Shown piece by piece: positions 21,137 to 33,195 of a DNA stretch of 64,000 nucleotides. Source of the DNA: Rhinopithecus roxellana (lineage: Eukaryota; Chordata; Mammalia; Primates; Cercopithecidae); assembly GCF_007565055.1 (NCBI RefSeq), contig NC_044559.1, positions 39,426,546-39,490,545 on the forward strand, written 5' to 3'. The translations under genes were made by a program, and so were the position numbers. Under the pieces are notes generated by a model, which was not told the origin of the DNA, made no database searches, and saw only the letters and a list, made by a program, of their open reading frames with translations. Position 1 is the stretch's first letter; each line of letters begins with the position of its first letter.

Positions 21137-22944
21137 CTTTCTTTTCCTCCTCAGTCCCTGCTCTGAATTCTGGGAGCGCCGTTGGACAACACTTAGTACT
21201 AATCTTTGTACTTCTCAGCCTCTGTCTCCTGGGTATGAAGCTTAATGTTAAGCTGCATAAGTAAATGTTTCCTGGGTGTGAACTTTATCTTTGTAAGTAG
21301 ATTCTAAGCTCTGCCACCTACCTTTACCTCCAGATGGCAGCAACAGTGATGACACAGCACAGAAAGCCATGGTAATTATTGTTGAATTGAATAGAGTTGG
21401 ATTGGATTGAACTGACCAGGCTTTCTTACACTATGTTGAGAAAACATTTCTTCCCAAACCGGACTCAATGACTGACATGGGAGACCTTTTAGGCAGATTT
21501 GATGTGTTTAGATATCTGCAGAAGTGATGCTCTTAGCAATTGAGTTCCAGCATTGGATCTCATGCCTTGTCTCCCTGGTCCCACCAACCTGTGCTCAAAC
21601 ACACAAGCCAAAACAAAAAAGGAAACGCAACCATCAACTGAGTCTATTTCTACTTCCCCAAAGAAATTTCCTCATGTCCCCATCCTTCCTACCCCATCTC
21701 TCTGACCCCAACCAAGTGTCTTGCAACTTTCAGAAAAATGAAAGAAGTATCTCCTCCTCAGGAAAAAAAAGAGAGAGAAACGTATTAATTTGGTAACTTA
21801 AACGTATAACAAAGCCCTACTTACTATCTTTTTCTCTGAATCAACTTCCAGCCAAGTGGGTTGAATGTATATGCCCCTCCTCCAACTTAAATAAAACCGT
21901 GGTGATTTGTTGTTTCCTGCCATTATTTCATCATCTTGTAATACCCCATCTCTTTGCTGCCTATTCCATTGCTACACGTCCATGTGGCTCCAACGAAAAT
22001 CCAACCTCTCACAACCAGTTTTCCCCCGCTGCTTCCCCAGCCTGAGGGAACTCCACTCTCCTTGGAAATTGCAGAGCTGTAATTTAGAGTATATTCAGCC
22101 ATTAATTGTGCAGTATCTAGTGCTATATTTTTCTATGTTGTCTCAGCCTGCTTTTTAAAGATTTTATTGCTAGCTAACTTTTGACATATTTATGCCTTAT
22201 TAAAAGAGGCTAGATTAAAATTTGGTCAAGAAATCTATGACTTATACCTGTGTTCCCTTTGGGTCTGGCATTCATTCACCATTCAACAATTAATATTTGA
22301 GCATCCTAACAGTGGAGTGATTGATGAATAACCAAAATAAAGTGAATATATGTACGTAATTGAATTTAAAACCTGATATTTCACAATCCAAGTACTTTCA
22401 CATATAACATCTCGTTGTCCTTGTGACATCCTTCTGAAGCAGATGAGAAAAGGTAGTATGTCATGCAAAGCATTTAATTAGTAAATTCACTTTGACAGTG
22501 TTTCAAGCCAGTATGTGGGGGGAAAAAGGTTATTAAGTAGAATAATATAAAAGTTAATTGTGACATGTCAAACGTACTCTTAGAGAAGATTCATAAAAAT
22601 ACCAAAGAACAGTGCTCCAAAACCTAAACAACGGTGGATCGATTTATGGCTTATTTAACCAAATCAACAATCTGGAAAAGGTACCTCTTAAATTTGAACT
22701 GAAAGCTTGACAGAGAGTAAGACAGCCTGACCTCCATGGTTAATAAATTCCATAAGTAGAGAGCAAACATTAAAAATGCCCCGTAGCTCAATGTCTTCAG
22801 CCAAAAAGAACTAATCCAATTGAGTGAGACCAAAGGAAACGACTGGGGATGTATGGTTCCAGAATGTCTCTGAGGTATTCAAACCCAAGTCAATTTAAGG
22901 ACTTGTAAGTTAATAACTAGGACTTTACACATAATCCTGTACTT
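21137..22944. other. Unique sequence, nothing recognised
   Basis: Nearly 1.8 kb without a repeat family I can name. Chance frames of up to 90 codons (21524-21796) contain no recognisable domain. 'attggattggattgaactga' at about 21390 is a trivial tandem. Confidence 0.4.
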
Positions 22945-23005
22945 TACAGGTAGCCAGTGAAGGTTTTATACAACCAGGGTAATGTGATTTTCATGCTTGG
23001 TGTCA
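22945..23005 (-). mobile_element. L2 scrap
   Basis: 'tagccagtgaaggttttata' followed by 'ccagggtaatgtgattttc' resembles the reversed L2 ORF2 C-terminal region ('gccattgaagggttttaagcaggggagtgacatgatc'). Short and uncertain. Confidence 0.35.
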
Positions 23006-23667
23006 GTCAAAATGTCAGTAACTGAGTTCCAGGCCAAGAGAAGTTCCTCAATCAGTCCATTATAGAGTCCCCCAGAACAGCGGCAGGCGGGGGCAGCAGG
23101 GTCCCAGGAAGACAGGAGCCACAGACACACGCAGAGAGGAGAGAGCAATGGACAGCAGCCATGGAGAGGGCTGGTTCACAGGGGCTTTTAATGGTGGATC
23201 TGGTAAATAATTAAATAGGAAGCCTTAAAGATATGTCAGGGTCAAAGATTAAGTACAAATTCATAATAGAAATCTTAGGAGTGAACAGCCTTCAAAGCTG
23301 TAGTTCTGGGCAATTTACGGATTTGCAGTAATGATGAGAACCCAGAAGCAATGAGAGTTCCTTCTTAACTTGATTCACCATCAGCTTTTAACAGTCAGGC
23401 TGAGAACAGCCGGTTAGGTGGTTAGGGAGTGAATTTAAGTTTCAAAGGGGTGAGATGACTACTTTTTAACATACTACCTAATGTTAGATGGATATTTTAA
23501 ATGCATTGTTTGGATTCCTTTTTTACAAACATTATTTAAGAGCTCTCTGTGTGTATGCATGTGTTTTAATTTCCCAGTGGAAATATTATAATGTCAGATG
23601 ATAAAATCTTTCCAGATTTGATATTGACTTCTGTTTAAAAAAATAAAATGGGAAAAGCAACCAGACG
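23006..23667. other. Unique sequence, nothing recognised
   Basis: A moderately GC-rich patch at 23070-23170 ('cagcggcaggcgggggcagc') lies in otherwise ordinary sequence. No gene or repeat is recognised. Confidence 0.35.
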
Positions 23668-23802
23668 ATTAACTGAGCACATAATATGTTCCAATTACAA
23701 GACCAGGTACTTTATACACATTCTTTTATTCTTATTTTAATATTGCAAGGTAGGTGGGATTAGTTCCAAATATAAACTAGGAAATGAAAGCTCAGAGGAA
23801 TA
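23668..23802 (-). mobile_element. MIR SINE
   Basis: Reverse MIR: 'gagcacataatatgttccaa', 'gtactttatacacattcttt', 'aatattgcaaggtaggtggg' and 'aggaaatgaaagctcagagg'. Confidence 0.65.
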
Positions 23803-23819
23803 TGTTGCTCTGGCTCCTG

Positions 23820-23925
23820 ATCACTCAAAATCTGCAGACCAGCACCATCAGCATCACTTGGGATGGGGTTAAAACGCAGAATTTCAGGCCCTACCCTAGA
23901 CTGACTGACCAGAATCTGCCTTATT
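23820..23925 (+). mobile_element. MER5-type fragment
   Basis: 'gcagaccagcaccatcagca' and 'tcacttgggatggggttaaa', followed by a 'ttcaggccctaccctagact' stretch, correspond to the first half of MER5A/B. The end is truncated or too degenerate to follow. Confidence 0.6.
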
Positions 23926-24254
23926 CAGTAGCTGTGGCATTCTGGAAGGTCCCTTCCATATATCACTTAAGTATGTTCTCATAGAAAACCTGGGGTAGAG
24001 GCAGACCAGTGACCAATGACCAGCTACCAGTAACCAAGCTCAGGGCTTGCCAGCCACCTTTGCCATGCAAATGAGCTTCAGCCCCTGGGGCTCCTCACCG
24101 AGGAAATGCATATACAGAGGATCCCTGGGGAAGTACCTGTGGTGCAAAAGGAAGAAATGAGACATGTTTGGCCTGGCTCTGGCAGAGAGTGCAGGAGCCC
24201 ATGGACTCTCAGGAAGAGTCATTCCACACAAATTTACTGAGCAACAATCATGTA

Positions 24255-24415
24255 TTACCAAAACAGAGGTTAAGGCAGTAGGTTCTGGAGCCAGACTGTA
24301 TTTCAGATCTGCTGAGTGCTGGCTTTGGGCCTTGGGCAACTTGCTTAATCTCTTTATCCCTCTGTTTCCTTATTTGAAAAATGGGGATACTGACGGAGTC
24401 AGGGTAAGGCATACA
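24255..24415 (+). mobile_element. MIR SINE
   Basis: Forward MIR: 'ggttctggagccagactgta', 'gggccttgggcaacttgctt', 'ctgtttccttatttgaaaaa' and 'tggggatactgacggagtca'. Confidence 0.8.
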
Positions 24416-25814
24416 GAAAGACCTCATCGGACACTTGCTTTCATTATTTCCCTTGTTGTGTGCTATGGGGACTATGTCCAGTTGTGGAACAAGACTGCTG
24501 TAACCCCTGCTTTAGGTTTCAGAGGAGGAGGCACACATTACTAGGTACAGTTGTGACAGGTGCTATTTCAGAAGAACAGGGAACTATGGAAACAGGTAAG
24601 AGAGAAGCTAGACTTAGGAAGCAATTAGGGAATATTTCTTATGTAATTGACCTTTGCTTGTGATCTGAAGCTTGAATAGGGAGAGCCTTCCCAGGGGAAG
24701 ACCAGCATTAAACAATCGAATGAGGAACCGAACCCTGGAGGAGATGCAAGAGGGCCTGTAGGATGAGGACAGAGAGCGAGGGGGTTCCGGAGAGGGAGAG
24801 GAGTAGGCAGCCAGCAAACAGCCCTGCCCAAACTCCTGGAAATGCTGGATACAGAATGACAAATATCCTCTTTGCTACATAGTGGAATCCTGAAAACGGG
24901 AAACCCTTAGTTGCTAGAATTGATGAAAGAACTGAGTAAAGCAGTGAGCTACACCCTGGTTGCCTTGTAGGAGTTATTGATCTCAGTAACCCCAAGGATT
25001 AGCTAGGAGATGATGAAGCTCTGGGCTGTAGCAGGTAAGAAGTAGGAGCTGAACCCCCTTCCCGAAGCTGAGACATTCAAAGGGTGGATCAGAAAAACTC
25101 ACTCAACAGCACAGGGACAGAATGAGGAAATAGTCTGCCTTCCTGGGTGGAGAGACAGACAGAGGTCATTAGATTCATATTTCAAAAATACCATGCCAGC
25201 TGCAGGTTGGAGGAGGGCAAAAGTGGTATGGGCATGTGAAGTAGGAAGCTCAACATTCAGGGGAGACTTTCTCATGGCTCTGACCAGGACAGGGGTGGTG
25301 CAGCCAGTTCACACAACTGATAGCATGATTGATTCCAGGTCCAAAATTTTCACCACAAGTGAATAATGGAGCTTAACAGGGAGCTTATGAAATGATGCAG
25401 AAACATGAAATGGATCAATATCAAGGGTCAGGCTTCCAGAGACTGGAACGTAAAGGTCCATAGGATCCAAGTTGTGGGACATTCTGGCATAGTCAATGCA
25501 AGACAGGGAAACAATCGCTAATTCACTAGGGTTAGACAGGAGGGAAACTTCACACCCCGGAGGGTAATGGAAGATAACCACCTGCCACAGAGCTGCAGCG
25601 TAGCCCCGAGCAAGATTGGGGATGGTCTTTGGGCTCATGGCTGGAGTTGAGACTTGGAAGAAAATTCTAGAGGTGGGGAAGGAGCAGTGTCACTGACTCA
25701 AAATTGTTTCAGTCTAGGAGATTGAGTATTATAGCATTTCATACACCCTGTACAGCTGAAAGAAATCAGACATGTAAAACCCATCCTGCTACTCAATGTG
25801 TGTGGCCTGTAGAC
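24416..25814. other. Unclassified sequence, no gene recognised
   Basis: It contains several overlapping chance frames, the longest being 109 codons at 25309-25638 on the minus strand. That frame has no domain I recognise and no support from the opposite-strand sequence. A short L2-like stretch may lie near 25180-25250 ('ataccatgccagctgcaggt'). Confidence 0.35.
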
Positions 25815-25935
25815 AAGCAATACCAGCCTCAAAACAGGGCAGGTTAGGAATGCAGAATTTTGGCCCCACCCTGGGGCCTCCTGAACAAGAATCCGTATTT
25901 TAATGTGGTCCCTAGGGATTCCTACATGCACGACT
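25815..25935 (+). mobile_element. MER5-type fragment
   Basis: 'aggaatgcagaattttggcc' followed by 'ccaccctggggcctcctga' and 'gaatccgtattttaatgtgg', as in the middle and 3' part of MER5A/B. Confidence 0.5.
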
Positions 25936-26494
25936 GTTTACCATGTATGGCCATGAAAGATCATGTCACTTGCGCCATCTGTGACTGAGGGCATAGGACG
26001 TGTGACCCAGGATGAAAGATACTCCTTAATGGAGTATGTGAAGATAGTTTTGAAATACTTCTGACTCATGTCAGGCACACCAAAAATTGGAGAGATTTGG
26101 CCATATCTAGGCAAACGTAACCCGAAATATTGGAACCCTCCTACAAGTCAGACTGGGTAAGCACAATGACAGGACAAAATCAATTTTTTAAAAAGTGAGG
26201 TGGAATGAGATGGAAAGAGAGATGCAACCTTGAGAAGTAGTTCAGATTGTAATTTCTAATTTCTTTCCACTCCCTTCAAATTAAATGAGTAGCCGGTTCA
26301 CATCGGCCTCAAACTTGCCACGCAACTTTAAAACGCTTACAGGTGTAATTATTTTAGATTCAAATTCACAGCTATAGCAACTTTGCACTGAAGTTACATT
26401 TAATCCTCCTATATTACTCCAGTGTGAAGTACCATTTTCCCTAATGCAGTTAGAATGATTCTACAACATTGCTAAAGTCAACTTCAGTGGTATT
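25936..26494. other. Unique sequence, nothing recognised
   Basis: No recognisable element or coding frame. Confidence 0.4.
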
Positions 26495-26640
26495 ACTATT
26501 CATTCATTCAGCAAATTCAGTTGAGCACCTACCATGTGCCTGTGCTAGACACTGGAGATGCCAACAGTGAATATGACTGTTCACTTAATGTGGTCAATGC
26601 TCTCAAGATGCTTAGAGTCTATGAGATTAAATAAAATCAT
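26495..26640 (-). mobile_element. L2 3'-end fragment
   Basis: It begins 'attcattcattcagcaaatt' and continues 'gagcacctaccatgtgcctg', 'gctagacactggagatgcca', 'gctctcaagatgcttagagt', the reverse of the L2 3' end. Confidence 0.8.
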
Positions 26641-27599
26641 TACAGTTCTAGCTACTTTCCCAAGTGTTATTAATATTTAAACTGATTTCATTATTCTAAT
26701 GCTTTGTGGTAGCCTAAGAAACCTTTATATTTGCATGTCTGTTGTTTTACTATATACCTACATGACATATGCTTCAGAAACCTCCTCTGTGCTATATTTT
26801 CAGCAATATCTTCTTTTAGCTTCAATATACTCCTTTCCTGTAATGAAAAAGTCCTGAACTTCCTAAGAGATGGCAATTAAACACATAAGGATGTAAAATT
26901 CTCATCGAATTAATAGATCTGCTTTGGGTTTTTTTTTTTTTTTTTTTTTTTTTGGCTCGTTAGAATATATAAATCTGGCAACTTCTCTAAAACTCTATCG
27001 TTTCGGTCTCTTGGGGGAAAATGTGAGAACCGAGGAGTATAGCATAAGTGTCAGAGTCTTTGTGTCTCTAGATAGCTCTGCCGGTGCTCCATGGGCTGTG
27101 GAAGATAATTTGTCAGCTTAACTTCAGCTGCAGCCATTATGGAAGAAGACTATAACTTCTCTCCTAGCAGCAGATGTGCAGAAATAGCATCCAAAGCCAG
27201 AGAATGTAGGCAGGTGGGAATTTAATCCTCCCCCCAGTATCCCTACCCTATCCTGACCTTACATTTCTTCCTTCTCTATTAGTAATCACATGTCCTGATA
27301 GGTGCCTGGGTCTTTAGCTATATTTAGATTATAGTCTATATGCAAAGAGACCAACAAAACCTGGGTTCCTTGGCAAAAGGTAGGTAGCATTTTGAACTTT
27401 GTGCTTGGAGAGATAAGACAATAAAATTAGGTGAGAATATTCATTATCATTGATTTAATTTGGATAAAATATAGAAAAGTACATCCTTTGTGTCTTACCT
27501 TTGTCTTCTCCCCTTCCTCTGTCCCCATTGATTATGCATTAACTTAATCATTGTCTCCATAGAAGGGAGACAGTCTGTAGAGGGGTTTGTATTCTCAGA
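26641..27599. other. Unique sequence with an isolated T25 run
   Basis: A T run at 26929-26953 is not followed by an Alu or a recognised L1 end. The sequence to its right (26954-27180) contains several CpGs but no recognised element. Nothing else is seen. Confidence 0.4.
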
Positions 27600-28030
27600 C
27601 ATCTAGTGCCCAAGAGCCAATTATACTAAGCTCAGTTTTGTTGATGACACTAATATTCATCTGGTTAGGAGATGAGAACACAATCCTGGGTATGTTAGGA
27701 TAATGAGAAGGCTTCTTCAAATACCTCGTTACTGCCAGCAGCAGCACAGTGCTCTTGTCTTCCCAGGTTAGACATTTTCTGTCCTTCACTATCTTTTCCC
27801 AGCTATCACTACGCACTGTCATTACTTGCCTTGAACTATATTTGTATTCACCCCCTTCCTCTCCGTGCACACAACTACATCTCCAGTCTAGACTCTAGTT
27901 TTCTCTTCCCTGCATTATTGTACTAGCTGATCTTTGGGGTCCACTCTATCTCCACACCTATCTATCCCACCAGGATGATCTTAGGTAAAGGTCACTTTTG
28001 TTCTGTTACTTCTTAGCTTCAACATTTTAG
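27600..28030 (+). mobile_element. Probable L2 ORF2 fragment
   Basis: The right half reads 'ctgatctttggggtccactc' and 'gatgatcttaggtaaaggtc', then 'tgttacttcttagcttcaac', in the order of the L2 ORF2 C-terminal coding region. The left half ('tgttgatgacactaatattc') is weaker. Frame broken. Confidence 0.45.
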
Positions 28031-28082
28031 ATGAAAGATAGTTCTGTACTGTTTAACTTAGGTCTTATGTGTCTAAGAAATA

Positions 28083-28165
28083 TAGACCATAGAATCAGAA
28101 GGACCTGTGTTTGAATCCCATTTCCGCCAGTTACTTATTTGCAAGTTCTCTCATCTCCCTAATCT
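28083..28165 (+). mobile_element. MIR fragment
   Basis: 'cctgtgtttgaatcccattt' with 'ccgccagttacttatttgca' and 'tctcatctccctaatcttta' match the central part of MIR. Confidence 0.6.
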
Positions 28166-28179
28166 TTACGATTTTATTT

Positions 28180-28438
28180 ATCTGTTTTGTTGCTGCAAAA
28201 TATAGATAACATAAAAAATTTGCTGTTTTAATTATTTAAAGTGTATAATGCAGGGACTTTATTTACATTCACAATGTTGTGCAACATCACGTGTGTGTGC
28301 GTGTGTGTGTGTGTGAGAAAGAGAGAGAGAGAGAGAATATATGATCTATCATGCAATTTAGCAGTGGGTTGGCCCCAAAATTAGTTGAATAAAAATTTAT
28401 AATAGATAATTTACTGTTTTTCTCTCTCTTTAGACAAT
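28180..28438 (-). mobile_element. L1M 3'-UTR scrap with (GT)n(GA)n
   Basis: 'gcaaaatatagataacataa' to 'cacaatgttgtgcaacatca' resembles the segment at 28470-28565 and the L1M 3' UTR read backwards. A GT run and then a GA run occupy 28292-28336. This may be a separate L1M 3' end or a duplicated copy. Confidence 0.5.
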
Positions 28439-28966
28439 TCTAACATACAAACTTTTTACAAATGTTTTATTTTGGTAAGATATATATAACATAAAATTTG
28501 CCATGTGAACAATTTTTAAGTGTACATTCAGTAGTATTAATTACGTACACAGTGTTGTGCAACCATCACCATTATCTTTTTCCAGAACTTTTCATCACCC
28601 CAAACAGAAACTCTGTATCCATAAGCAATAACTCCCCATCTCCCGCCCCCACCCTCAGCCCCTGATAACCTCTAATCCACATTCTTTCTCTACGAATTTA
28701 CCTAATTCTAGACATTTCATTTGAGTTGAATCATACATTTGTCCTTTTGTATCTAGCTTATTTCATTTGGCATAATGGTTTCAAGATTCATCCATGTTCA
28801 ACCTTGTGTCAGAACTTTATTCATTTTGATGGCTGAATAATATTCTGTTGTACGTATATACCACCTTTTGCTTATTCATTTCTTGAAGGACGCTTGAGTT
28901 GTTCCATCTTTTGACTATTGTGAATAATGCTGCAGTGAATACTGGTATACGAGCGTCTACTGAATC

Positions 28967-29236
28967 TTTTTTTTTTTTTTTTTAGCAGAGTCTCACTCTG
29001 TCAGCCAGGCTGGAGTGCAGTGACATGATCTCCACTCAGCTGTGACCTCCCGGGCTCAAGGAATCCTCTCACCTCAGCCTCCGGAGTAGCTGGGACTGTA
29101 CGTGTGCCCCACTATGCCCAGCTAATTTTTAAATTTATTTTTTAGAGACAGGATTTCACTCCTGAACTCAAGCGATATGTCTGCTTCAGCCTCCTAAAGT
29201 GCTGGGATTACAGGCATGAGCCACCAGGCCCGCCTA
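28967..29236 (-). mobile_element. Old Alu (AluJ), internally shortened
   Basis: Reverse-complement Alu starting with T18, with J-type divergence and a deletion around 29150-29165, where the usual 'ttgcccaggctggtctcgaa' is missing. It ends 'gagccaccaggcccgcc'. Confidence 0.9.
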
Positions 29237-29297
29237 GAATCATTGTTTTCAATTCTCTTGTGTATATACCTACAAGTAGAACTATTGGGTCATATGG

Positions 29298-29665
29298 TGC
29301 TAGGGACCGAATTGTGCCACCCCAAAATCCGTATGTTGAAGCCCTACACCCAATGTGACGGTATTTGGAGATGAAGCCTTTAGGAGGTAATTAGGTTTAA
29401 TAAGTTTGTGAGGGTGGGGTCCTAATAGTGGGATTAGTGCCCTTATAAGAAGAGGAAGATACACCAGAGCTCTCTCTCCACCGTGTGAGGACACAGGGGG
29501 AAGTTGGCCATCTGCAAGCCAAGCAGAGAGCTCCTACTGGGAATTGAATCAACTGGCACCTTGATCTTGGACTTCCCAGCCTCCAGAACTGTGAGAAATA
29601 AATTTATCTTGTTTAAGCTACCCAGTCTGTGGTATTTTGCATAGCAGTCCAAGAAGACAAATACA
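29298..29665 (+). mobile_element. Solo LTR, ERVL-MaLR type
   Basis: A 368-bp LTR starts TG and ends CA, with an exact 5-bp target duplication TATGG on each side (29293-29297 and 29666-29670). It has MaLR-type sequence: 'tgtgacggtatttggagatg', 'agtgcccttataagaagagg', 'ccagcctccagaactgtgag' and AATAAA at about 29598. The L1M sequence resumes on both sides. The MLT1/MST subfamily is not fixed. Confidence 0.85.
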
Positions 29666-31647
29666 TATGGTAACTCTTTGTCCTGAGGAACCACCAAGTT
29701 GTTTTCCACAGCAGCTACACTTGAGCATTTTACATTTCCTCAAGCAATGCACAAGGAAGGGTTCCAATTTCTCTACATCCTGCAACTCTTGTTTTCTGTT
29801 TTTGTTTTGCTTAGTGATTCTAGCTGAGGTGTATTGATATATTGTGGTTTTGATTTGCATTTCTCTAATGACTAATAATGTTGAACATCTTTTCATGTGC
29901 TTATTGGTCATTTGTATATCCTTTTTGGGAAAATGCCCATTTTTTAACTTGGTTGTGATGCTGCTGCATTTTAGGAGTTATTCCTATATTCTGGATATTA
30001 AATCTTTGTCACCTATACGTTTGACAAATACTTCCCATTCTGTAGGTGGTTTTTTCTTTCTTGATGGTGTACTTTGATGAATGAAAGTTTTAAATTTAAG
30101 TACAACATGTTATTTTTCCTGTTTTGTTTGTGTTTTTAGGTCATATCTAAGAATACATTCTGAAATTTAAGGTTGAGAAGATTTACTCCTATGTTTTCTT
30201 CTAAGACTTTCATGGCTTTGGTTTTAATATTTAGGTTACTGATCCATTTCGAATTAACTTTTGTGTATGGTGTGAGATAGGTGCCCAACTTCATTCTTTT
30301 ACATGTAGGAATCCAGCTGTCCCAAGACCATTTGTTGAAGAAACTGTTCTTTTCCCGTTGAATGAAGTTGAAATCCTTATCAAAAGTCAGTGGACCACAG
30401 ATGTTTGTGTTTATTTCTGGACTCTTAATTCTATCCCATTAATTTATCCTATGCCATTACCAAACTGTTTTGATTAATGTACCCTTGTAGTATATTTTGA
30501 AATCAAGAGGTGTGATACCTCCAACTCTGTTCTTTTTCAAGATTGTTCTGGTTATTTGGTGCTTTTTGTAATTCTATATGAATTTGAGAGTTTGCAAAAA
30601 CAAAAAAGAGGCTCTTGGGAATTTGATAGAGATTACGTTGAATCTGGATCACTTTAGAAAGCATTGCCATCTTAATAGTATTGTCTTCAAACCCATGAAC
30701 ACTGGATGTGCTTTCATTTATTTAGATCTGTTGACTTTTTTCAGTCATATTTCATAGTTTCTATTGTACAAGTCATTCATCTCCTTGGTTAAATTTATTC
30801 CTAAGTATTTTAATCTTGTAGATGCTATTGTAAACAGAATGGCTTTTTTCATTTCCTTTTCAGATTGTTTATTGCTGGTGTATAGTAACATAGGTGAGTT
30901 TTGTGTGTTTGTCCTGTGCTCTGCAACTTTGTTGAATTGTTTGTTAGCTTTAGTTTTCATGTGGATTCTTTGAGATTTTCCTTATATAGGATCATGTTTT
31001 CTGTGAATAGAGATAGTTTTACTTCTTCCTTTCCAATGTGGATGCCTTTTATTTCTTTTTCCTCTCTAATTATTCTGGCTATAATTTCCAATACAATGTT
31101 GACTAGCAGTGGTAAAAGTAAACACTCTTGTCTTGTTTCTGATGAAAATTTACTTTTAAAATACACATTAAATAGAAAAATTGTTTAGAGCAGTTTTACT
31201 AAAGATAATAGTCATTGAATTCAAAAGTATCTTTTAAATTAACTTCTCATGTATTTGAAGATGAATTTGCCCATTTGGAAAGGACAACATTAAGATGAAT
31301 TGTCACCAGGAAACGTGCCCATGTCACCACAACCAGCTTTAAAAAATTAACATCCCCAGCTCCCTAGAAACCCCCTTGGGTCCCTCCCAATCATTACCTT
31401 CTTCCTTCTCCCCAAATGGAATCATCATCCTGACTTTTAAAATCATCAATTACTTTTGTTATTTTTTCAGCTTTGTGTAAATGAGATCTTACAACATGCA
31501 CTCCTCTTGGATCTTCTTTGGTTTCTTTTGCCCAACTTTTCCTATCTTTAACATCTTACATTCGCATGGTTCATTTGTTATAGCTAATGAACCATCATGG
31601 ATATGTTATTATTAACTGAAGTCCATACTTTATTTCTATTTCCTTAG

Positions 31648-31974
31648 TTGTTGTTGTTGTTTATTTTTGCTTTTTTATTTATTTATTTTTTTGAGACAGA
31701 GTCTTGCTCTGTCTCCCAGGCTGGAGTGCAGTGGCACCATCTCGGCTCACTGCAACCTCCGCCTGCTGGGTTCACGCCATTCTTCTGCCTCAGCCTCCTG
31801 AGTAACTGGGACTACAGGCGCCCGCCACCACACCTGGCTAATTTTTTGTATTTTTTAGTAGAGATTGGGTTTCACCATGTTAGCCAGGTTGGTCTCGATC
31901 TCTTAACCTCATGATCCACCCGCCTCGGCCTCCCAAAGTGCTGGGATTACAGGCATGAGCCACCACGCCTGGCC
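31648..31974 (-). mobile_element. AluS/Y element, full length
   Basis: Reverse-complement Alu with a degraded tail 'gttgttgttgtttattttt' and 'atttatttattttttt', ending 'gagccaccacgcctggcc'. The target duplication is 'ctatttccttag' (31636-31647) and 'ctatttcctag' (31975-31985). Confidence 0.95.
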
Positions 31975-32694
31975 CTATTTCCTAGTTTTTACCTTAATGT
32001 GCTTTTTCTCTTCCAGGATCTCATCCAGGACACCTTATTACAATTAGTCGTCTTATCACCTCAGGGTCCTCTTGGCTGTTTCTCAGATTCTTCTTGTTTT
32101 TGATGACCTTGACAGTTTTGAGAAATACTGGTCAGGTATTTGTGGCATGTTCCTCAACTAGGATTTATTTGATATTTTACCACATGATTAGACTGGGAAT
32201 ATGGACATTTGAAAGAAAAACCCACAGAGGTAAAGTGCTGTTCTCATCATATTAAGGGCACATGCTATCAACAGAACTTATTACTATACATGTTATCTTG
32301 GGTCACCCAACTGAGGTCATGGTTGTCAGGTTTCATTCCTGTAAAGTTCATCTTTTTTTCCCATTTTCATACTGTGCTCGTTGGCAGGAAGTCACTAGGC
32401 ACAACCCATAGTTAAGGAATGAGAAATTATGCTCCACCGTCTTGAGGGGAGAGTATCTACAGAAATTATTTGGAATTCTATTGCATGTGAGATTTCTCCC
32501 CCACTTATTTATTTACATAGTCATTTACATCAGTATAGATATTTATTTATACTGTGGGTTATAATTCAACTAATTTATTTGTTTTGTTGCTTAAATTATT
32601 TCAGCTTTGCAGAATTTTTTTCAGTTTATTCCTGTGTCTCTTTGACATATCACTCTTATTGTGAGGTTTTCTTTTTTCTTAATTACTTCCTTAC

Positions 32695-33038
32695 TGGCAT
32701 GGACTGAATGCCTGTGTCCCCCACAAACTCACACGCTGAAACCCTAATCTCCAATGTGATGGTATTTGGAGATAGGACCTTTAGGAAGTAATTGGGTCAC
32801 AAAGATAGAGCCCTCATGATGGAATTAGTGCCCTAATAAGAATTGCTTCCCCCCTCTCTCCCATGTGAGGACATAATGAAAAGACATCTCTACAAGCCAG
32901 GAAGAACACATTCGCCAGAACCCTACCATGCCAACATTCTGATCTTGGACTTCCCAGACTCTAGAACTGTGAAAAAAATATGTTTAAGCCACACAGCTTA
33001 TGGTATTTTTGTTATAGCAGCCTGAACTCACTAAGACA
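32695..33038 (+). mobile_element. Solo LTR, ERVL-MaLR type
   Basis: A 344-bp LTR starts TG and ends CA, with an exact 5-bp target duplication CTTAC (32690-32694 and 33039-33043). It is related to the LTR at 29298 ('tgtgatggtatttggagata', 'gatcttggacttcccagact', 'tatggtatttttgttatagc'). The L1M 3' UTR resumes on both sides. Confidence 0.85.
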
Positions 33039-33195
33039 CTTACTTTTGGGCACTATAAGATGCTCCATAGTCACCTTGTCTGTTTCTTACCCCAGTTCTA
33101 AAATTTGCCTTTCCTCTAAGGACACCTGGTTCCTTTTGTTAGAGAATGGTATTGAAAACCAACATCTAGGCACTTGGTGAGCTCACTGCTACTGA

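Larger units (their letters stand above)
28440..31195 (-). mobile_element. L1M fragment (3' UTR to reverse transcriptase), interrupted twice
   Basis: The order from left to right is 3' UTR ('acataaaatttgccatgtga', 'catttggcataatggtttca'), ORF2 C-terminus (29671-30300) and the RT region (30740-31166). The minus-strand frame at 30957-31166 still reads LLPLLVNIVLEIIARIIREE and EVKLSLFTENMI, so the RT catalytic motif that is F-A-D-D in working L1 has decayed to F-T-E-N. An Alu (28967-29236) and a MaLR LTR (29298-29665) interrupt it. Confidence 0.85.
31300..33195 (-). mobile_element. L1M 3'-UTR fragment, interrupted twice
   Basis: It shows 'tagctaatgaaccatcatgg', 'tgaagtccatactttatttc', 'gaccttgacagttttgagaa', 'gaggtaaagtgctgttctca' and 'ggagagtatctacagaaatt', a familiar long L1M 3' UTR read in reverse. 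It has no open frame. An Alu (31648-31974) and a solo LTR (32695-33038) lie inside it. Confidence 0.7.

Noticed and set aside
25309..25638. 109-codon minus-strand frame as a possible gene
   Set aside because: No domain, no splice or promoter context, and length within chance expectation for a 64-kb window.
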